Shown: positions 20,851-33,000, counted from the first letter of the stretch. The stretch is 64,000 nt of DNA from Microstegium vimineum (GCA_022036555.1 CM039119.1:28547694-28611693); one strand, 5' to 3'. Notes: generated from the sequence alone by a model not told the origin. Translations and numbers: made by a program.

Positions 20851-21101
20851 ATCTATATGTGGGGTTTATGATTTTGCAACTAGTCTTTACTAGCACTTTG
20901 TTAAATTAAAAAATGAACTATATAATAATTGTACATCTTGATGAGTTCTAACTCTTTTGTATTCAAAACACTTCATCTAAGGTCATTTAGTGCCTTGAAA
21001 TCTTATTCGCAGCGCTAGTTTATTTAAACTTAAAATTTAAATTGGTTAAATAAAGTTGTATGAAAATATGATTAAACTAATAGGAGTAAGATCACAACAA
21101 G

Positions 21102-21349
21102 ATGATAGGTATGGATTTTAGAAAAATACGGGAAAAAAATCATCACATTTGGAGTTAGTATGAGAGAGAAAAACTAGTTACAAGTTTTTAACTACAAATT
21201 AAAAAACAAATCACACTTGTTCATGATGAACAAGCGTGATTTCTTGTTTTAATCTGTAGTTGAAACTTGTAACTAGTTTTTATCTCTCATACTCACTCCA
21301 AATGTGATGTTTTTTTACTATATTTTTTCTGAAATCAATACCTATCATT
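21102..21349. repeat. 248-bp imperfect inverted repeat (fold-back)
   Basis: The two arms pair across a centre at about 21225 (CTTGTTCATGATGAACAAG, itself nearly perfect). Matching arm segments include CTAGTTACAAG with CTTGTAACTAG, ATCACATTTGGAGT with ACTCCAAATGTGAT, and GATAGGTAT with ATACCTATC at the tips. The structure is typical of a MITE-like fold-back and would form a long hairpin RNA if transcribed. It lies between the two repeat blocks. Confidence 0.85.
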
Positions 21350-21399
21350 TTAGTTGGTTCATATATTAATGTGACTAATATTAAAAGAATTTAAATTTT

Positions 21400-22020
21400 G
21401 AATTACAAAAAATGGTAACTTGAAATCAGTTTTCGAAACTCTAAATGCTTTCCATTAAAAAATTTATGAATAACAAGTTTGTTAAACTAACTAAGATCTA
21501 CATTTCTTATTTTGGTCAAGATTTCATTTCACAAAGTTTGGATGGTTCAAATTTTGAATTTAAAAAAAATAACAACTTCAAACTAGTATTTGAAACTTTA
21601 AATGGCTTCAAATAGAGACGTCATGAATACCAAATTTGTTAAACTATCAGGATCTATATTTATTGTTTTGGTCAACTTTCATTTGACAAAGTTTGAATAA
21701 GGTATATTTTGAATTTGAAAAAATAACACCTTCAAACTAGTATTTGAAACTCTAAATGGCTTCAAATAGAGACGTCATGAATATCAAGTTTGTTAAACTC
21801 ATCAGGATCTTCATTTGTTGTTTTGGTCAACTTTTCATTTGACAAAGTTTAAATAAGGTAGATTTTGAATTTGAAAAAATAACACCTCCAAACTAGTATT
21901 TGAAACTCTAAATAGTTTCAAATATAAAATTCATGATTAACAAGTTTCTTAAACTATCCAAGATCTATATTTATTATTTTGGTCAAAATTTCATTTGATA
22001 AAGTTTGGATGAATCAAAAT
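21400..22020. repeat. Right block of about 153-bp tandem repeats
   Basis: The marker GGCTTCAAATAGAGACGTCA or its variants recurs near 21449, 21605, 21757 and 21912, a spacing of about 152-156 bp. Each unit then has a GTTTGTTAAACT core and a CAAACTAGTATTTGAAACTC segment. Four units are clear. Confidence 0.75.
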
Positions 22021-22449
22021 TTGACATTGAAACCTTACAAATACACAAACTTTCTTTCTTTTTTCAAGAGTGGTCGAGTAGCCTAGTGGTAACGATGTTA
22101 CCCAAAATAAAAGGTCCAAGCTGCTATGAATTGGGATCAGTGGCCCACGCATCGAACATCGTCAAGTGGTCCACGTTAAAAAATGATCTATCTATGACCA
22201 TATCAAAACATAATCTGTGACGAATATTTTCATCATTACAATGAAGCACACCGACAACATGATCTATGACGATTCCCATTTGGTAATATATGACGTTTCT
22301 ATCGCTTTCGTCATTAAAAGTCAAGCTAAAACTTCATCCCGCGTACCTTGTGACGAAATAGAAAATTTCATCATAAAAGATATCATTATGTGACCAAAGT
22401 TACCAATGTTACTAGCAAATCGTCACTAATGATCATATTTCTACTAGTG

Positions 22450-23624
22450 TCTCAAACTTTCTTGATCCTTTTGGGTAGTGTTGGCTCCAATCATGGCCGC
22501 TTTGTTCCAGTTGTTTGAAGTGCCGCTCTTGTTTTTCATGGGGTGGGTGCCTTCTGTTCTTCCCAACCAATAGAAGATCGATTTTCTAGGGAGTTGTTCT
22601 TCTTATTGTTCCTGCAGAACTTCATCTCCGGGTTGTTTGGCAACCTCCCCTGTTTCTTTTTTCTGGTCGTCCGTTATCCTTTCTTCCTTGGCGAGGATGT
22701 TTAGTTCTTTTGTTAGTTCTTCATTCCTCTCTCTTTTGTGTTCTTCATGGCTTCTTTTTCTTCTTTCTTTCTATTATACTACGTCAATTCAGCCTTGTAT
22801 TTGTTTCAGACATGTTTTCTCTGCCTAGCCTGGTTTCTTCTTCCCGCCTTTGCTTTGTTATTTTTCAATCTCGAAGCTTTTTGTTCGTTGCTTTCGTCGC
22901 TATCGCTCTTCTCATCGGACAAAATATCACCTTCGAACTCGTCCGAAGACTTCAGGTCGGGTATCTGGGGTGGTTTTAGAAAGGGTTCCAGCTCTACCAT
23001 GTGTATGACACGCCCTCTCCAGATTCTTCCTGCCCGGTGCCTCCTCCCTTTTGATTTGTTAGGTGACTTCAAACTGGTTTCAAGCTCTTTTCCTTCCTGA
23101 TATGGGAGTTCTTCGTTATAAGTCCACTCTGCGGAGAGAGAATTTGGTCAATGCACTATGAACCCCTTCCGGTTGTGGTCATCATCATTCCTTTTTGTGC
23201 TCCTCCTAGGATCACACTTCTCATCGCGCTCATCGCGTTCTAAAAAAGTGTTGGTATATGGAAGCTGAGTTGCGCAGTCCATACATTTTGAGTTCCTTCC
23301 GTTTTCTAAGTTGTTTTCATCTTCTAATACCGAGTAGCTTTTGAGTCCTATTTGATTTGGGTTCCGCTTTTTTGGGATTGGATTAGTGTTGACGTGTGGT
23401 AGTGTTTCCTTCTCTGAGTCGGTTTCATAGCCGCTCTCTACCCTTGTCTGGGTTGGTTTTTTGATCGTGAGATCTGCCATCTTTTGAATTAACTCCTGCT
23501 GGTCTTGCTCGAGTGCGTCGTCGAATCCTCCTTATTCTCGGAGTCGACTTTGAAATCCGTCGTTATCGTCCATCTCGCAGATCCACGATCCGAAAACGAA
23601 CGTTGATCTCACCGGATTAGTCAT
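22450..23624 (-). pseudogene. Tat-like gag N-terminal part
   Basis: From MTNPVRSTFVFGSW at 23624 the minus-strand frame runs through EQDQQELIQKMADL and acidic/basic tracts, then KSPNKSKGRRHRAGRIWRG and a charged NQARQRKHV region. There are several stops, the first a TAA near 23537. It is rich in Glu, Lys, Arg and Asn and probably coiled, as in Tat gag. No capsid core or zinc knuckle is reached before the CACTA end at 22449. Plus-strand frames here (22637-23100) are shadows. Confidence 0.65.
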
Positions 23625-23670
23625 CTTGATGTCGCAGTCTACCAAGATTTTGAGAAAAAAATTGGCGAAA

Positions 23671-23689
23671 GCCCCTACCCAGCGCGCCA
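23671..23689 (-). promoter_or_regulatory. Tat-type primer-binding site
   Basis: The minus strand reads TGGCGCGCTGGGTAGGGGC, close to the TGGCGCGCCAGGTAGGGG form used by RIRE2/Tat elements. Confidence 0.75.
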
Positions 23690-23691
23690 GT

Positions 23692-24408
23692 TGTCAATGT
23701 TTTACCACCGATAGCCTACCACGGGGTTACCCGAGATAGTTGTTCGTACCTCGGCGAATAGTGAAACTTGGCGATTGGACACGTAGGGACACACGGTTTA
23801 TACTGGTTCGGACCCTCGATAATGTCGAGTAACAACCTTACGTCCAGTTAGCGTTTAGCCAAGTTGCTTATTATTACTGGGGATGTGTTGTACAAGATGT
23901 TGTATGAGCTCTGTGTGTCGGTTGCTATGTTCAATTTATTTTGGGTGGTGTCCTTACCGCCCTTTATAGTCCAGGAACCGGTTAAGGGTGAGCTCTAGTC
24001 CTACTCGGGTACAGATTTAGAGTCCTAAGCTACGCTTCAGTCTTCTTCACTTTGTCGTATCCGAGTAGTATCCGTGCTTGTGCGCTTATCTTCCCTTGTG
24101 GGCCGCGTGACCGAGGCCCATGATTCGTTAGTCAGGTCAATGGAGAGCTCATAGGACATCCCATCGACACTATCTAATAGGCGAGGATACGTTCTAATCC
24201 CACCCAAAGATGCATATATAAGTTTAGTTTTCATTCTGTAGTCGTATCCGAGATAGAATTTTGGCAGCGCCCCCCGCTGTTTTCTAGATACACGTCTTGG
24301 CAGGGAGAGTCTATCCGAAGAACAATAGGGAGACGATGTCGAAGTATCTCCGAAGAATATTCATAAAGTTGAGAGGATCCAGTAAGATTTAAAACATCGT
24401 ATGTTACA
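23692..24408 (-). repeat. 5' LTR of the Tat-like element
   Basis: The end is secure: CATTGACA, then two bases, then the primer site. The start at 24408 (TGTAACATACGATG on the minus strand) is the best TG candidate but has no confirming duplicate. A TATA-like CTATAAAGGG lies on the minus strand near 23963-23972. Confidence 0.5.
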
Positions 24409-24820
24409 ACTTGTTGTAAGAAACCTTCTCATGTTTTTATCACAGCCTCCACATAGGATATTATTGTATCTCGACAAGTTTTATGATTTTCAGACTTCAT
24501 TTGCTTTTTATAGAATTTAAAAAACAATTCACTCCCAAGTTCGTGGTCAAAGTTTCATGAACAAGATGTTTGAACTTTTTGTTTGTTCCTGAATGTGGCC
24601 TCACATTAGACTCAATAACATGAATATCATTTTTCTATTCATTAATTTTCAGTATTGGAATGACTTCCAATTCAAATTTGACTTATCCAAAAAAAATCAA
24701 TTAAATTAAATAAATTAAAGAAAAATAGGAAAAGTTTGAGAAATGTATCAAATTTGAACCATGAGTACCAAGTACTGTAGAAGGACTACCAAAAAAGTTT
24801 GACGGCAAGAAGAAAAAATA
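24409..24820. other. AT-rich sequence, nothing identified
   Basis: No domain, terminal repeat or RNA gene seen. A short 7+7 base inverted repeat TTACAAC/GTTGTAA is present at about 24405-24420. It may belong to the following CACTA fragment. Confidence 0.35.
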
Positions 24821-25090
24821 TGGTTTTGTCGAGTGTTAGCCCTTCAAACTTAGCAAACATGTTCTTTGCCGAGTGATAGCTGTCTTCCGTTTGCGCACTC
24901 GGCCAAAAGCAACGATAGATGAGGGCCATTACCTGCTGTCGTCTTTTGTCAAGTGGCTGTCTTTGCCGAGACACTCGACATATCCACTATTTAATGAGTG
25001 TCGGACTTCACCAAGTGTTAGGCACATGACAAACAACATCATTACTGAGTGTGGCATTCAACAAACTTACACTTTACTGAGTGTCCGATA
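24821..25090. mobile_element. CACTA fragment with GCCGAGTG subterminal repeats
   Basis: Repeated TTGCCGAGTG, CACTCGGC and degenerate variants (GAGTGTCGGAC, GAGTGTCCGA) on both strands are the subterminal binding-site repeats of a grass CACTA family. No terminus is present. The fragment ends where another CACTA begins at 25094. Confidence 0.7.
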
Positions 25091-25134
25091 TATCACTACT
25101 ACAGAACAGACCTTTCGTCGATATCCCAAATGAG

Positions 25135-25425
25135 CATTAGTCCCGGCGAAATTACATCCGGGACTAAAGAGACCTTTAGTCCCGGTTGGTAAAGGTAACA
25201 CCAACCGGAACTAAAAGTCCCTCCTAATGGCTACGGGCGTTAGACATTGTCAGGGGAACTTTTGTCCCGATTTATGTTATCAACCGCGGCTAAAATCCTA
25301 CCTTTTAGTCCCGGTTGGTGCCACAAACCGGGACTAAAGGTTTAGTCCCGATTTGTGGCCCCCAACCAAACTATTTGTTGGTCTTCAGTCCCGGCTGGTG
25401 ATATGGACCGGGACAAAAGGGCCCC
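25135..25425. repeat. TTTAGTCCCGG subterminal repeats of CACTA
   Basis: Pairs of TAGTCCCGG and CCGGGACTAAA recur at about 30-70 bp spacing in both orientations, including TTTAGTCCCGGTTGGT at about 25171 and 25302. They are presumed transposase-binding sites. Confidence 0.8.
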
Positions 25426-25439
25426 CCCCATTTGAACTC

Positions 25440-28400
25440 TTCTTTCCCCAGCCCGACCCAAGAGCTCCATTTCTTCACTCTTTGTTTTGTTTTTCATTCT
25501 TTTCCCTTTTGGCATTGCTTCTTTGATCATTCAACCCTCCATCGATTTTAAAAGGGTTTAATTTTAACCCTCTTTGTTTTAGCTGCAGCATTTTTTTTCT
25601 TGGTCAAATTTTGATTTTTTTTTATAATTTTATCTTTTTGCCTTTAACTTCTTTCCCACTTTACATTTTGAATTTTTGAAGAAAAAACAAAACTAGAATT
25701 CTAAGATCACCATTCATTTTACATGTTTACCACTTTTTTGGGGTTTAATTATTAAAAAATAGGTTTTAGTATTATTTAATTAATTATTGAAAAAATAAAA
25801 AATAGATTTTTTTTTCTAAAAATTTTTTTGGATTATATTTCCATTTTAAGATTAATTTTTTTTAGTTAAAAAAATAGTTTTTGATATTTTAATTTCATTT
25901 AATTTGGGGATTTTAGAGGAATTTAGGGGATTGTTTTTGTTTATCCACTTGACTCAAAAATTTCCTTTTAAATGAAAAGGTACTCCCAAAACTTTTTTAT
26001 ACTACAAATTGATGTTTTTAAAAATAAAAATTTTGTTTTTTTAATTTTTTGTTTAGAAAAGGAAATTTAAAAATTTTCTAGTTTAAAAAATGAAAAGAAT
26101 AAAAACTGCTTCGGGTATGCCTCTGATGGGGTTCAAAAGGACAAGCCAACCTTCCTTCTTACCATGCGATTTTATAAAAAGACTTAAAAGGTCCGATGGG
26201 AAGGGGTTAAAAAAGGGGTCTTTCTAAATATCCAGATCGCAATGGATTAAAATTTTTTTTGTCACTTTTGAGGTTTGGGTTTAATTTTCCAAATTTTTTT
26301 ACCAATATTTTGTTTAAAGTGCTTATTTTATTTCTATTTTATTGGGATACACGATGCGCGGGTACGGGGGGAAAGTATTTAAAAACACGCGCGGCCCCCA
26401 CAAAGTTATGGGGCAGGATCATCAAAACCCTTCGGGAGAACGAATATTTCTTTTTTAGTTTTTGGGGAGATCATTTGCTACTAAGTCTTTTTGGTTTTTG
26501 TGAAGTAATATCTTAAGTTATTTTTAGGCTTTCAAGAGATTTAGTTTTGTTGGGGTCGAAAAAGAACGTGGGGTTTCCATCTCTTTTTCAAAAACAACCT
26601 TTGGTTTTTTAAATACATTTTTTGACCAAAAAGAAAATTAATTATTTTTTGGTCAATAAAAGGAATGAACCTTGGAGTACAATTAGATCGCCGTAAAAAA
26701 AGGTTTATTGAGGGTACATTTTTTTAAAAGTGGGGGGGAAAAAAGGGGGAAAGGGAATTTCATTGTTTGTCCATGGCCTTTTTGCAAAATTTAAGGGGAA
26801 ATTGAGTCAAGGGTTTCACCAACTTTTTGAAGTCTGGGTTTTTTGTTTAAAATAAAATTTTTTGGCCAAGCATGGAAAACCAAATTTTAAAGGAAAAAAC
26901 GGTTTAATTAGAATGGGGAACAAAAGAGGTAGGGCGAGGACACACTCCCTTTAAAGGGTGCCTTTGGTGATGTATTGGACCAAGAATTGTAAAGGGAAAA
27001 AAAAACAATTTGCCCCCATCTGGGTCACAAAAAACTTACCCAGCCCGAAGAGGGGAAAATAAGTTGGTACAACATGGGGTTTTTAAAATGGAAGGCAAAA
27101 AATAGATTCCAAAGGATTTTGGGGGAAATTTTCAAGCCAAAAAGATACTTCAAAGCCACGTTGGTGCCACTACGTACAAGCAAAAAGGTCGGTGCCCTCG
27201 GGGTTAAAAACCGAAGATCATGCAGTCCAAGACGCCCGTATCGGGGAAAACTCGGGAATTTTGGGGAACCCCGTATTAAACGTCCAGAAAACAGGTGGAT
27301 GCCCAGCGTTTGAGGGGGAAGTTGCCTAGGAAAAAATCCCTCCAAATTTAAAAGGGTTTGGGCCCCTTTAAATCCACCCCTAAATGTCGTTCAGAAAAAA
27401 GGCCATGAAATTTGCTGTGAGGCACAAAAAGACTGAAGGAAAAATAGGGAAACCCTCGAGGGCCAGGAAGACTTGACAGAAAATTTCCCCGGATTTGAGA
27501 AGACGCAAAAAATTTTAAGTTTTTTGAGCAGGGAGGTATGAACCTTTTTTGAGGGAAGGCAGATCAAAACACCCTTTATTTATGTTCAAACCTTCCCCGG
27601 GTTTAAATCATGAACTAGAAGTTCTTTTGACCCTGCTCATCCAAGCCCGAGAAACCGGAACGATAGCGAGCTTCCTGGGGCCCTTATTTTGGGAACCCTT
27701 TTTTTTAAAGAGAAACCGGTTTTTAATTGTGGGTACAATCGGAAAAATTTTGCCCGCGACATTTTTACAACAACAAGAGGGCCTCCCCTAAGAAATTTTT
27801 CAGGATAGACAAACAACTTTAAAGCACGCAACCGTTTTTAAGCCTTGATGTTATACTAAAAAATTTAAAAGGTCGTGTCCTTGGCCCCGCGTTTTCTTCC
27901 TAAAAACACCAAGTTAAAAAAAAGGAACTTGTAAATAAGAATGAAACGAACCAATCGAAACCCCAAGGGGAAGGTTTTATTGTTTGGGTCAAGGAGTCAA
28001 TTTTTTTGGAAAGGAAAAGGGGGGCCCTCCGTTCCAAAAATGTTGAGGGACGGCACCCCTGTGAAAAAAGTCCAAATTTTGGGAGTCCCATGGGCATTCC
28101 TAAGGCCGCCATCTTGAGGGTGCATTGCAAAAATTTTTTGTGTGAACCCGGGATTCAGGTGGTATGGAAAACCCCAAGGGAAAATTTTTGAAGACAAAAA
28201 GACTTGAAAGACAGAAAAAACGAGACAACCTGCACCCAGAGAAACAAAGAGGACACCTTATTTAAACCTTTCGCTACCCTTACAAAGAAAAAAAGGAAAC
28301 ATTTTGAATGTTAACAGCATCAAGGCCCATCGGATTTTCACTAAAAAAGAAAAAAAAATTGGTCAAGAAAAACCAAAAAAAAGCTCAGACTGCCAGTGTA

Positions 28401-31180
28401 ATGACGAATTTTGCTTCCGTTGATTAAGGGGAATTCCCCTCCACTAACCACCATGTGAACTTGTGCATTCCCAACCTTTTTTAAAGGCAATCGATCCAAG
28501 GAATGCACCTACAATGATGTGTTTAGTCCCTTGTTGCTTGATTTTGGTTTTTTTCCCCCTCCTTCTTTAAATAGGGAACACCTCCTATTTTCCTTTTCAA
28601 GGGGATTGTATTTTTGGCCCCGGGTTTTTGCCAAAAATTTTTCCCCTTAAAGGTTCTGGGGTTCTGAAAAAAAATGTTCCCCAAATTGCTCCCCAGAAAA
28701 AGCACGCCAAGGGTAGGCAAGGAGGTCTTGGGTTTTTGTTACTAATTCCCGACCTTGACCCCTTTGGGGTTTTCCCCAAATAAAAAACGGGGGGAAGGGG
28801 GGAAAAAACTAGGGAAAAAAATTATGGGGACAGGGAATTTTTTTAAACAAAGCCCCCTACAAATTCTTCAAAACCCCCGTGGTGGAGCCGTTTCGGGGTC
28901 ACAATTCCCCCACGCCCCTTTTTAGGAAAAAAGAAGTTGGATTACATAACACAAAAAATTTCAGGTTGGTTGCGAAAAAAATGTTGGGTAGAAAAATGAT
29001 GAGAACTTTTTGTTGGTTAGAAACCTCGTGGAATCCCCTACAAAGGGTCGGAAAATGGAAATATTTTTTACACGGTACCCCAAATAAAAGGGCACCAACC
29101 AAAACTGGGTCCCATAGATCCCGACCAAAATGGGAAAGGTAAACATTTTGGCCATCGTTTGATTTGGAATGCAGCACCAATTTTAAAATCCTTTTTTAAA
29201 TGTTTGGGGTTTTAAATACTGGACCGGGAACAATTACAAGGGTTAGGAATGACAAAGTGGACCCCAAAAAAATTTTTGGACAAAGATAACCTTTGTCCTT
29301 TCTGTGTGAATCAGGTTTTTATGTAAAAAACTGTTACAAAACCAAAAAAGCAAAAAAGATAACAAACAATCATCAATACCCCAAACATCACAAGTTTTTT
29401 GGGGGAAAAAAACTTTTTGGGGAATTTAGGAAACCGACTGTCAAACTTTTTCAAAAATGACCGAATTCGCCATTCATGTGACCCAAAAACCCAAGCTCCT
29501 TCTAAATGCTGAGGAACCCAGGTTAGCAGACTAACCAATGGACTTGCAAGAAGAGTTTCCCTGTGCTCGTTGAGTATAGCAATGATTCAAGTGACATTGT
29601 ATTAGTCATTTTTTTTAATTTGGCAAAAAAATAAATCTTTTTTGTATTTTTGGAATTTTGCATTTAGTACTAAGTTTATAAATTTTTTTGTAGTAAGGAA
29701 ACCCAGATGCAGGGTTTTTTTACTATATTCTTTTTTACCAGTTTTCAAAACCCCAGACGTCTCAACAGAGAATTATAAAAAAATTTTTGGCAAAAAAACC
29801 CAAAACAATTTTTTTTTATTGGGGATTTTTCCCTTTTACCAAGTTTGAAAAATTTAGTTCTAAAAACAATCTCCCCCATAAAGTTATAAAACAGTGGAAA
29901 TTTATGATTTTTTGTAAATTTTACAAACTTCCTCAAAAAGAAATTTAAGTACATAAAAAAGTATATCTTGTGAGTTTAAAACCTTTGTTTCAAAATTTTT
30001 ATATAGGCATATAGGTTCATTAAAATTCCTATTAAGGGTAAATTATTTTCGCATAATTGGACAAAAAAGGTGAAAAACAAATATTAAGTTAAAATAATGC
30101 AAAAATTTTCCATTGGAACCCCAAACATTTTTTTTTTAATTAAACAATTACTTTTAATTAACCAAAAATAAGTTTGTTAAATTTAATTTAAAATTTATAA
30201 AAAAGGTAAAAGTTTTTGTTATCTATTTTTTTTCATTAAAGAAAAAGGAAATTAATGGTTTTTTTTTAAAAAAAATTTTTTGCCATGTATTTTTTTAACA
30301 ATTAAAAAAAACAAAAAAATTTATAAAAAATTAAACTTAACAATCCCAAAAAAATTTTAAAACGCCAATGAAATTTCGTTTGGCGCCCAAAGAATCCTTT
30401 GCCACGGGGGAAAACCCCAAACCCCCGGGGGTTAAATTTTACAACCCCGGGGCTAAAGGTCCTTTGCCGCGGTTGGGGTAAAGGTCCGGTTTATTACTAA
30501 CCGGCAAAAGGTCCTTTTAAAAACCCCTTCCCTCTCCTTCCTCCCATCCCTGATAAACAAAAAATTTTTTCATTCCGATGGGGGATACTTTGCGGATGCC
30601 GCCGCACGCCCCCCACCACGGCCGCCTGCCCCAAAAGCCCGCGCCCCCCCCCCCACCACTCGCCACACCCCGCCCCCCTTCCCCTCTGCCGGCCCGCCCC
30701 TTCCGGCCCCGGCCTGTTGTCGAGGGAAAGGGATGAAAAGAAGGGGAAAATTTAAAAGGAAAAAGAAAAAAAGGGAAAAATAAGAAAAAAAAAGGGAAAA
30801 AAGAAAAGAGGAGGAAAAGAAATTGGTTAAAAAAAATTGTTTTTATTTAGTTTTAGGAAAAATTTTAGTTATTTTGAAAATTGATTTCTATTATTTTGGA
30901 AAGATTTGTTTTTTATATTTTTGCAAATTGTTTGGGAAATTGATTTTGTATTTTTGGGAAAATTTTATTTTTTTTTTTTAGGAAATTTTTTTATTTTTGT
31001 TAAATTTTTTTTTACAAAGTTTTGTTAAAATTTTTTTATTTAGGAAATTGATTAAATTTTTTAATTTTTTGTTTTATAGGTTGTAAAATATTTGTATAGT
31101 ATTATATTTATTTTTTAAATAAGTTTCCAGTTTTTGTTTAAAAAATTGTTTTAAAAATAGAAATAAAAGCACCTTTTTCC
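25440..31180. other. AT-rich, homopolymer-heavy sequence with no recognised gene
   Basis: Runs of 4-9 identical bases are unusually common. Open frames are short and show no domain. A CACTA-type subterminal block is visible at about 30385-30510, followed by a C-rich CCCCCCACC segment at 30600-30720. I interpret most of this as low-accuracy CACTA interior. Confidence 0.5.
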
Positions 31181-31269
31181 AAGTTTCCCCAACCCCCAAA
31201 ACCCCCCACACAACTAACAACTCTTTTCCCCAAAACCCAAACCCAATACTACCACACAACAATGTCTAC

Positions 31270-31800
31270 CCCTTTAAAACCAAACCCTAAACCCTAATTC
31301 ACACACCCCCCAAAAAGGTTCCCCCCCTTTTCCAAAAACCCAAAACCCTTCACAAACCACAAAAGTTCCTTTTTTTCCCTGGGCCTAAACCCAAACCCTT
31401 CACACCACACCCACATAAAAGCTCCCCTTTTTTACCTAATGCCTAAACCCTAACCCCAAAAACCTAACTCTATTTCTACAACCTTTTTGGGGTTTACCAC
31501 ATCACACATCCACACACACCACACACACACACTGTTTGGGGTTTTTACACACACACACACAACACTTTTTTAGGTTTACACAAAAAAACATCCCAACACA
31601 CCACCCCCTTTTTTTAAGGGTTTACCCACACACCCCTTGTTTGGGGTTTCACACACACTAAGTGTCTACCCTAAACCCTAAACCCTTTTACTTTAAGTGC
31701 AAAAACCCAAACCCGCAAACCCCTTAACCTAAGTGCATAAACCCAAACCCCAAAACCCCCTTTAAACTCTAAGTCATAAACCCTAACCCAAACCTTTTAC
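31270..31800. repeat. Interrupted CCCTAAA telomere-like and CA-rich tracts
   Basis: AAACCCTAAACCCTAA, CTAAACCCTAACCC and TACCCTAAACCCTAAACCC occur among CA dinucleotide tracts (31500-31560) and CCCCAAACC variants. The pattern is degenerate and scattered, not a clean telomere array. It lies 5' of the Transposase_24-like ORF within CACTA sequence. Confidence 0.7.
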
Positions 31801-32139
31801 TCTAGTTCAGAAATAAAACACCCAAATAAAACATGGATATTTCTTTTTAACATACAACGACAACCCCAACAATTTTAGATGAGGGAAGTCAGACTTTCCA
31901 AAGATGTTACAAGAAAATATCGCGCAAGACAATTTGACGAGGTAAAATGTCACAATCTCTTTTTAACATGAAAACAAAATAATTTCATTTGTAAATTATA
32001 TTTAAAAAATTTTTGTTTTCACATACATACCCACATCAACGACAACTAGGGGGGGGGGTAGAAATGTACGAGGGCCCAAAAAAGTTGTTGGGGGTCGTAC
32101 ATTTTCTCGCAATTCGAGGAGGAAACAGGGGGAGTTTTT

Positions 32140-33000
32140 GGGCCCATGCACATAGCTTTTTCAACCTTGTGGTTACCTTGTAAAGAACCAACAGAATGCC
32201 CAAAAAAAGAAATTTACCACCATCGCTTGGGATCAGGTGGCTACATGCGTGCCATTCCTAAGGGGGGAAAAAACAGAACAAGAGCTTGTAGCCGGGGGAA
32301 TCAACCAAAATCAGTTACCTGGTTCTGAGGGGCGGTAAGGGGTTGGTTTTTTGGCCCACGGGGTAGGCCTTAACCTTGAGATTGGGAAAAAAACGTATGA
32401 CGAAGGACTCCAAAAAGGGCAGCCGAAGACGGGCTAATGCTTAATCTTTGAGGGAAAAAGGATTTTGGTCCCCAAATTTAGGGATAGGGGGGGGAGCTGA
32501 CAAAAGCCCTGAGGACCCCCGAAAAACCGGTGGGCGGACGAGGGGTTTAAAGGAACGGTGCCATGGAAGCAGCCTTCCCTCAAGACAAAGATACATAAAA
32601 AAACCAAACCCAGAGAAAGAAGAAAGAGGAGGAATTTATGAAAAAATAGCATGGGCAAATGCTTAGTGAAGCACGCGAACAGCTATTAAAGAAAAAAGAC
32701 GAGAAGAAAAACTCGAAGGGGGAAATGAGGGGAAAAAAAAAAGGCAAGGGGATTTAGCAATGAGCAAAAAAGCGAAAAACTGAAATCAGCCCCGGGGTTT
32801 TTAAAAACATCACCCCTTGCTCAGTTAAAAAGCTTGTGTTTTCCAGGGAATTGCCTCAGTTGGGGTGCTTCCCAAAAAAGCAAAACCTTTCCCCCCGTGG
32901 ATGACATCACAGAACTGAAAAACAACATGGGGGGCTGCAAATTCCAGAGGGGGCTACCACAAACTTTGTTTGGCTATGGGTTTTTGTATCTCCTATCGCC
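32140..33000 (+). pseudogene. CACTA-associated Transposase_24-like ORF remnant
   Basis: Translated pieces in shifting frames include HHRLGSGGYMRAIPK (about 32218-32262), a SVTWF piece followed by WFFGP, a PEDPRKTGGRTRG stretch (32510-32550) and PPVDDITE (about 32893-32916). Their order and spacing match the plant En/Spm-associated protein often labelled Transposase_24, a presumed DNA-binding accessory of CACTA elements. Frameshifts are frequent, some probably from sequence error. It is cut downstream by Athila element 1. Confidence 0.65.

Larger units (their letters stand above)
20250..22449. mobile_element. CACTA-like DNA transposon, non-autonomous
   Basis: The right end reads TTTCTACTAGTG, the inverted CACTAGTAGAAA terminus of En/Spm-type elements. 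Subterminal TGACGA/TCGTCA motifs lie at about 22200-22430. The left boundary is uncertain: a GTAGGGGCGGTTCTCCGCCC inverted motif near 20286 is typical of CACTA subterminal sequence, but no clean CACTA start is seen there. The interior is AT-rich, non-coding, and made of about 150-bp repeats around a long hairpin. It abuts Tat-like gag on the right. It might extend left to include the Rab and rhodanese fragments (inference). Confidence 0.6.
22450..24408 (-). mobile_element. Tat-like Ty3 element: 5' LTR, primer site and gag start
   Basis: On the minus strand an LTR (right boundary uncertain, about 24408; left end 23692) is followed by primer site TGGCGCGCTGGG and a gag that begins at 23624. The gag runs left until the CACTA end at 22449. 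Tat/RIRE2-type grass elements have this primer site and a hydrophilic Glu/Arg-rich N-terminal gag. Pol and the 3' LTR are not present to the left. Confidence 0.7.

Noticed and set aside
22066..22125. tRNA-like stretch with TAGCCTAGTGGTAACG (A-box-like)
   Set aside because: No convincing B box GGTTCGAATCC or cloverleaf follows. At most a tRNA-like scrap inside the CACTA subterminal region.
22637..23100. Leu/Phe/Ser-rich plus-strand frames resembling membrane proteins
   Set aside because: They are shadows of the Lys/Glu/Arg-rich minus-strand Tat gag.
25440..31180. Many 60-110 codon frames
   Set aside because: They are broken by homopolymer runs in suspect sequence and show no domain resemblance.
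31270..31800. A true chromosome end
   Set aside because: CCCTAAA units are few, degenerate and interrupted, and transposon coding sequence continues on both sides.
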